In this document: positions 6,005-7,938 of the stretch, piece after piece | Numbering within the stretch: position 1 is the first letter of the stretch | Layout: every line of letters starts with the position of its first letter | DNA from: an uncultured Collinsella sp. | GTDB lineage: Bacteria; Actinomycetota; Coriobacteriia; Coriobacteriales; Coriobacteriaceae | DNA length: 7,938 nt | Assembly: GCA_900545165.1 (NCBI GenBank) | Contig: UQYA01000080.1 | Location: 1 to 7,938, forward strand | Reading direction: 5' to 3' | Program-made: the position numbers and the translations under genes | The notes under the pieces: generated by a model | Seen by the model: only the letters and a program-made list of their open reading frames with translations | Databases searched by the model: none | What the model was told of the DNA's origin: nothing

Positions 6005-6027
6005 TACAATGAATCCATTGTTTAAAC
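6005..6027 (+). promoter_or_regulatory. Candidate PTS gene -10 box and downstream operator
   Basis: TACAAT (6005-6010) matches the -10 consensus at five of six bases; no good -35 lies at the usual distance, so the promoter may be weak or need an activator. The perfect palindrome GTTTAAAC (6020-6027), within TTGTTTAAACG, falls just past the expected start point, a classic position for repression. It is the second copy of the site at 5898-5905, 122 bp away. AAACGTTT (6024-6031) overlaps it. Confidence 0.45.
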
Positions 6028-6070
6028 GTTTCACCACGCGCAACGCGCCTCGATATTCGGAAGGCAGAAC

Positions 6071-7938
6071 ATGCTGCAAAAAATCCAACGCTTTGGCGGG
6101 GCAATGTTCGCGCCCGCCATGTTGTTTTCCATATCGGGCCTTATGGCCGGCGTCTCCGCCCTCGCAACGTCTGCGGATATCGTCGGCGACCTCGCCGTAT
6201 ACGGAACCCCTTGGTACGTTTTTTGGACTATCATTCAGCGCGGCTCGTGGACGGTCTTTAAACGACTTCCGCTCCTTTTTGCCGTAGCGCTGCCCATCGG
6301 CCTTGCCCAAAAGCAACCGGCACGTTGTTGCCTCGAGGCGCTCGTGGCTTATTTTGCCTATTGCTTCTTTTTGAGCGAGATCATCAAGCTAAGCGGAGAC
6401 AACCTTGGACTTAAGTACCCGTCGTCTTTGACCCCCGCTAGCGGCATTACCATCATCGACGGCATCAAGACGCTCGACACCGGCATTATCGGCCCGCTAG
6501 CGGTATCGGCAACCGTCGTCGCCATCCATGACCGCTTCTACGATGCCAAGGTCCCCGATTGGCTCGGCACCTTCTCGGGTTCCTCGCTGGTCTACCTCAT
6601 CAGCTTTTTTGCCGTGTTCGCCCTTGCCGCCATCTCGGCCGCCATCGTGCCCTTCGTATACGCAGCGACCGAAACGCTGCGCCACGCACTTGTGGGCGTC
6701 GGCCCCCTCGGCGTGGGTATCTTTGCGTTTTTGGAGCGAGCACTCGAGCCCATGGGGCTGCACCACCTGCTCTACATGCCTATCTACTACGACAATTTAG
6801 TTATTAACGACGGTATCTACGCCACGTGGACCAATTTGCTTCCCATCCTCTCCCATAGCACGCGCCCCCTCAATGAGCTTGCGCCGTGGGCTGGCTTCAC
6901 CGCCACCGGCTGGGTCAAGCTCTTTGGCCTTCCTGCCATCGCCGTTGCGTTCTACACCACCGCCAAGCCCGAACGCCGCGCTGGCCTCAAGGTCATTCTC
7001 TTGCCCGCCATCGTCGCTTCGGCGGTCTGCGGCGTCACCGAGCCACTCGAGTTTCTCTTTATGTTCACCCACCCCGGGCTCTTTTTGCTCTACGCCGTCT
7101 TATCGTCTTGCCTTGCCACAACCATGAATCTCTTTGGCATCGTCGGCATCTTCTCGGGCGGCCTCATGGAGATGGCAGCCTTCAACTTTATTCCGCTCAT
7201 GCGCACGCATGCCGGTGCCTATCTTTTGGCGCTCGGTATCGGCCTTGCCTTTAGCCTCATCTTTTTTGTTAGTTTTCGAGCACTCATCTTGGTCTATGAC
7301 CTTAAGACACCGGGCCGCGAGGATCATGTTGCCAATCGCGCGGCAATCGATTGTTTAACGGGAAGCGACTTTGCCAAAGAGCAATCCCCCAATGACGAGG
7401 TCGATAGTCGATCCGATCAAGATCACATCCTCGCTGAGCGGGTAATTCAGCTTTTAGGTGGCGTTGGCAATATCGTGGGCGCAACCAACTGCGCCACGCG
7501 CCTGCGCGTCGAGGTCGCAGACCCTTCCATCGTTGCAGATAACGCGTCGTTTGTCGCGGTGGGCGCCAAGGGCCTCATCATTACGGGCAAGACCGCCCAG
7601 GTGGTCATCGGCATCTCCGTTCCCCGCGTTAAAGAGCATTTTGACCAGATCATGGGCCTCGAGCCGGAATTTGTGCCCACCACCTCGGCCTCCCCTGCCG
7701 CCAGCGCAGCCCATAAGCGCGGCGATATTTGCTTCTTCGATATCGACGGAACGCTCGCCTGGCAAGACCCCAGGCTCGCCCAAGACCTTCCCGAAGACGA
7801 GCGGGACCTCTCCCCCTATCCCAACGAGGCGGTTTCGCAGGCAATCCGCGAGTTTGTCGCCAACGGCAACATGGCCTTCATCTGCACAGGGCGCACCCTC
7901 AGCTGCATCCACCCCAAACTTCTTGAGCTGCCCTGGAC
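6071..7938 (+). CDS. PTS alpha-glucoside-type IICB permease fused to a HAD phosphatase domain (3' end outside window)
   Basis: The open frame runs at least 622 codons and is cut by the window end. The ATG at 6071 follows GGAAGG by 6 bases. Residues 1 to about 410 are a multi-spanning IIC domain of the glucose/alpha-glucoside class: MLQKIQRFGGAMFAPAMLF at the start, GIKTLDTGIIG (131-141), GLHHLLY (229-235) and GVTEPLEF (321-328). Residues about 453-533 are a IIB domain with the phosphorylated Cys474 in NCATRLR. After a Pro/Ser/Ala linker (about 535-552), FFDIDGTLAW begins a HAD hydrolase with nucleophile Asp557, acid/base Asp559 and a motif-II-like ICTGRT (Thr606); the rest is missing. The frame is continuous, with no stop or restart between IIB and HAD. 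The IICB part transports and phosphorylates a sugar at the membrane; IIA is not in the window. The HAD type looks like the Cof class of sugar-phosphate phosphatases. Substrate is inferred as a glucose disaccharide. Confidence 0.88.
   Translation, partial: MLQKIQRFGGAMFAPAMLFSISGLMAGVSALATSADIVGDLAVYGTPWYVFWTIIQRGSWTVFKRLPLLFAVALPIGLAQKQPARCCLEALVAYFAYCFFLSEIIKLSGDNLGLKYPSSLTPASGITIIDGIKTLDTGIIGPLAVSATVVAIHDRFYDAKVPDWLGTFSGSSLVYLISFFAVFALAAISAAIVPFVYAATETLRHALVGVGPLGVGIFAFLERALEPMGLHHLLYMPIYYDNLVINDGIYATWTNLLPILSHSTRPLNELAPWAGFTATGWVKLFGLPAIAVAFYTTAKPERRAGLKVILLPAIVASAVCGVTEPLEFLFMFTHPGLFLLYAVLSSCLATTMNLFGIVGIFSGGLMEMAAFNFIPLMRTHAGAYLLALGIGLAFSLIFFVSFRALILVYDLKTPGREDHVANRAAIDCLTGSDFAKEQSPNDEVDSRSDQDHILAERVIQLLGGVGNIVGATNCATRLRVEVADPSIVADNASFVAVGAKGLIITGKTAQVVIGISVPRVKEHFDQIMGLEPEFVPTTSASPAASAAHKRGDICFFDIDGTLAWQDPRLAQDLPEDERDLSPYPNEAVSQAIREFVANGNMAFICTGRTLSCIHPKLLELPW

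Noticed and set aside
7454..7912. Minus-strand open frame opposite the IIB-HAD region
   Set aside because: The plus strand holds conserved IIB and HAD motifs over the same bases.

Overview
The window looks like chromosomal DNA of a high-GC gut actinobacterium, most likely a Collinsella-like member of the Coriobacteriia. That is an inference from the GC-rich, C/G-ending codons, the purine-rich Shine-Dalgarno sequences, the Tat-type lipoprotein signal and the carbohydrate ABC/PTS gene content; there is no rRNA marker here to prove it. The theme is sugar uptake, probably of a glucose-containing disaccharide or oligosaccharide.

Layout. Positions 1-445 hold no gene. They contain a striking array of four evenly spaced 57-bp imperfect palindromes (9-306), then a strong terminator (339-377) for the leftward operon. 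Positions 446-4810 (minus strand, read right to left) are a complete CUT1-type sugar ABC transporter operon: a Tat-type lipoprotein binding protein (3494-4810), a MalF-like permease (2552-3406), a MalG-like permease (1713-2552) and a UgpC/MsmK-type ATPase (446-1645). A very stable hairpin separates the binding-protein gene from the permeases. Positions 4811-5116 hold the operon promoter, a structured leader, several TTGTT/AACAA palindromes and a 21-bp terminator hairpin for the next gene. Positions 5117-5836 (minus) encode a GntR/HutC regulator closely resembling the trehalose repressor TreR. Positions 5837-6070 are a divergent regulatory region rich in palindromes. From 6071 to the window end (plus strand) runs an unfinished gene for an alpha-glucoside-type PTS permease in IIC-IIB order, which continues in frame into a HAD phosphatase domain.

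How the parts may work together. An 8-bp palindrome GTTTAAAC, which fits the HutC-subfamily operator pattern GTNTANAC, occurs twice between the regulator and the PTS gene. A one-base variant (GTTTGAAC) overlaps the likely -35 box of the ABC operon. This suggests that one TreR-like repressor controls itself, the PTS gene and the ABC operon. If it behaves like known TreR proteins, its ligand would be a phosphorylated sugar made by the PTS, so PTS uptake would open the ABC operon. The HAD domain attached to the PTS protein could remove or limit that phosphate signal; this is inference. The PTS-HAD fusion and the palindrome array are the two most unusual things in the window.
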